From: G958295645 sp965242735 | GTDB taxonomy: Bacteria > Gemmatimonadota > Gemmatimonadetes > Longimicrobiales > Gaopeijiaceae | Assembly: GCA_965242735.1 (NCBI GenBank) | Contig: OZ251497.1 | Span: forward strand, 3,162,001-3,226,000 | Direction of reading: 5' to 3' | DNA length: 64,000 bases | Shown here: positions 63,437-64,000 of the stretch, in pieces | How the letters are laid out: the number at the start of each line of letters is the position of its first letter | Position numbering within the stretch: position 1 is the stretch's first letter | The notes under the pieces: generated by a model | Seen by the model: only the letters and a program-made list of their open reading frames with translations | Databases searched by the model: none | What the model was told of the DNA's origin: nothing | Program-made: the position numbers and the translations under genes

Positions 63437-64000
63437 GTGCCGAGCCCTCCCGCGCGGCGGGACGTTGCTGGCGCACAAGAAGGACCAGTTCCGCGCGGAT
63501 CGCCCTCCGCCCCGCCGCCGCCCGTCTCGCTGGAGCGGCGCCGGACGACACCTCCGCACGGCGACGTCTTCGAAGTGGACGTCCGTCGGCCGCGCGGCCG
63601 CGACCCCGAGACGGCCGTGGTCGTCGTGCACGGGTTCAAGGGCTTCAAGGACTGGGGATTCTTTCCCTGGACGTGCGAGCAGCTGGCGCAGGCGGGCCAC
63701 CTGGCGGTGTCGTTCAACTTCTCGCTCAGCGGCGTCGCCGCGGGCCAAGCCGACTTCAGCGATCTGGACGCGTTCGGGCGCAACACGCCCAGCCGAGAAA
63801 TGGACGACCTGCACTGGGTGGTCGACCAGACGGCGGCCGGAGCCTTCGGGCGAACGCCTCCGGAGCGCGTCTGCCTGCTGGGCCACAGCCGCGGAGGCGG
63901 CTCGTGCATCCTGGCGGCGGCGGAGAGGGACGACCTCGCCGCGCTGGCGACGTGGGCGCCGATCTCCACCTTCCGGCGCTGGTCCGCCGAGCAGGACGCG
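63437..64000 (+). CDS. Alpha/beta hydrolase (3' end outside window)
   Basis: At least 188 residues are visible from a GTG at 63437, an uncertain start; the frame is open to the window edge. The alpha/beta-hydrolase signs are TAVVVVHGFKGFKDWGFFPW with the oxyanion HGF, then PPERVCLLGHSRGGGSCILA with the nucleophile elbow G-H-S-R-G. The substrate is unknown. The first 35 residues are Pro/Arg-rich, and their DNA contains a 40-base match to the autotransporter gene, so they may not belong to the protein; an internal GTG at 63575 could be the start. Confidence 0.75.
   Translation, partial: MPSPPARRDVAGAQEGPVPRGSPSAPPPPVSLERRRTTPPHGDVFEVDVRRPRGRDPETAVVVVHGFKGFKDWGFFPWTCEQLAQAGHLAVSFNFSLSGVAAGQADFSDLDAFGRNTPSREMDDLHWVVDQTAAGAFGRTPPERVCLLGHSRGGGSCILAAAERDDLAALATWAPISTFRRWSAEQDA
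63461..63500 (+). repeat. Short fragment matching the autotransporter gene
   Basis: ggacgttgctggcgcacaag and the following aaggaccagttccgcg match, with few changes, the autotransporter coding strand at about 42755-42795 (which encodes RTLLAHQKDQFRE). Confidence 0.7.

Overview
The window is GC-rich bacterial DNA with dense coding, many GTG and TTG starts, Shine-Dalgarno signals only at some genes, and frequent ATGA/GTGA/TTGA gene overlaps. It carries a SusC/SusD outer-membrane pair, TonB receptors, 6-bladed beta-propeller lipoproteins, paired M16 peptidases, DUF481 and DUF5117-type exported proteins, and large cadherin-like surface proteins. By inference this fits Gemmatimonadota, perhaps a host-associated member such as those found in sponges. 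No 16S rRNA is present to prove it.

Left part (1-6.4 kb): a leftward cluster runs from a TonB-dependent receptor through a frameshifted beta-propeller lipoprotein, an ECF sigma factor and an AraC-like HTH protein to a second beta-propeller protein that leaves the window. It looks like a surface sensing or uptake module. From 6.4 to 25 kb come mostly housekeeping and stress genes: persulfide dioxygenase-rhodanese, DUF481 protein, aquaporin, histidine phosphatase, RNase P RNA with a recognisable promoter, tRNA-Arg(CCG) and TerC. These are followed by a rightward set (exported protein, nitroreductase, glutamate-cysteine-ligase-like CBS protein, aspartoacylase-like enzyme, SRAP/YedK), an aminotransferase, an M16 active/inactive pair, an ECF sigma factor with a possible sigma-54 promoter and a ZAS anti-sigma protein, and an RnfD-like membrane protein fused to Sel1-type repeats.

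Middle (25-40.4 kb): SusD-SusC, two small lipoproteins, Ppx/GppA plus an M14 peptidase (operon with terminator), SufU, an MscS channel, ribosomal protein S14 and a lipoprotein amidohydrolase.

Accessory core (40.5-55 kb): two near-identical Rpn-type (recombination-promoting nuclease) genes lie outward-facing as inverted repeats of about 1.6 kb. They flank about 11 kb holding a 2,010-residue cadherin/Ig-like autotransporter, a zinc metalloprotease, class I fructose-bisphosphate aldolase and a DinB protein. A 21-G homopolymer lies between the divergent autotransporter and protease genes. Short fragments matching the autotransporter gene and the protease 5' region are scattered at 54.9 kb and 63.5 kb. 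Together these suggest a recombinationally active, possibly phase-variable surface locus.

Right part (55-64 kb): an AraC-type regulator followed by a SARP-like AAA regulator, a conserved membrane protein, a DsbA-like lipoprotein, a small helical protein, a PduO-type cobalamin adenosyltransferase and a partial alpha/beta hydrolase. Short low-copy tandem repeats recur throughout the window, both in spacers and inside coding regions.
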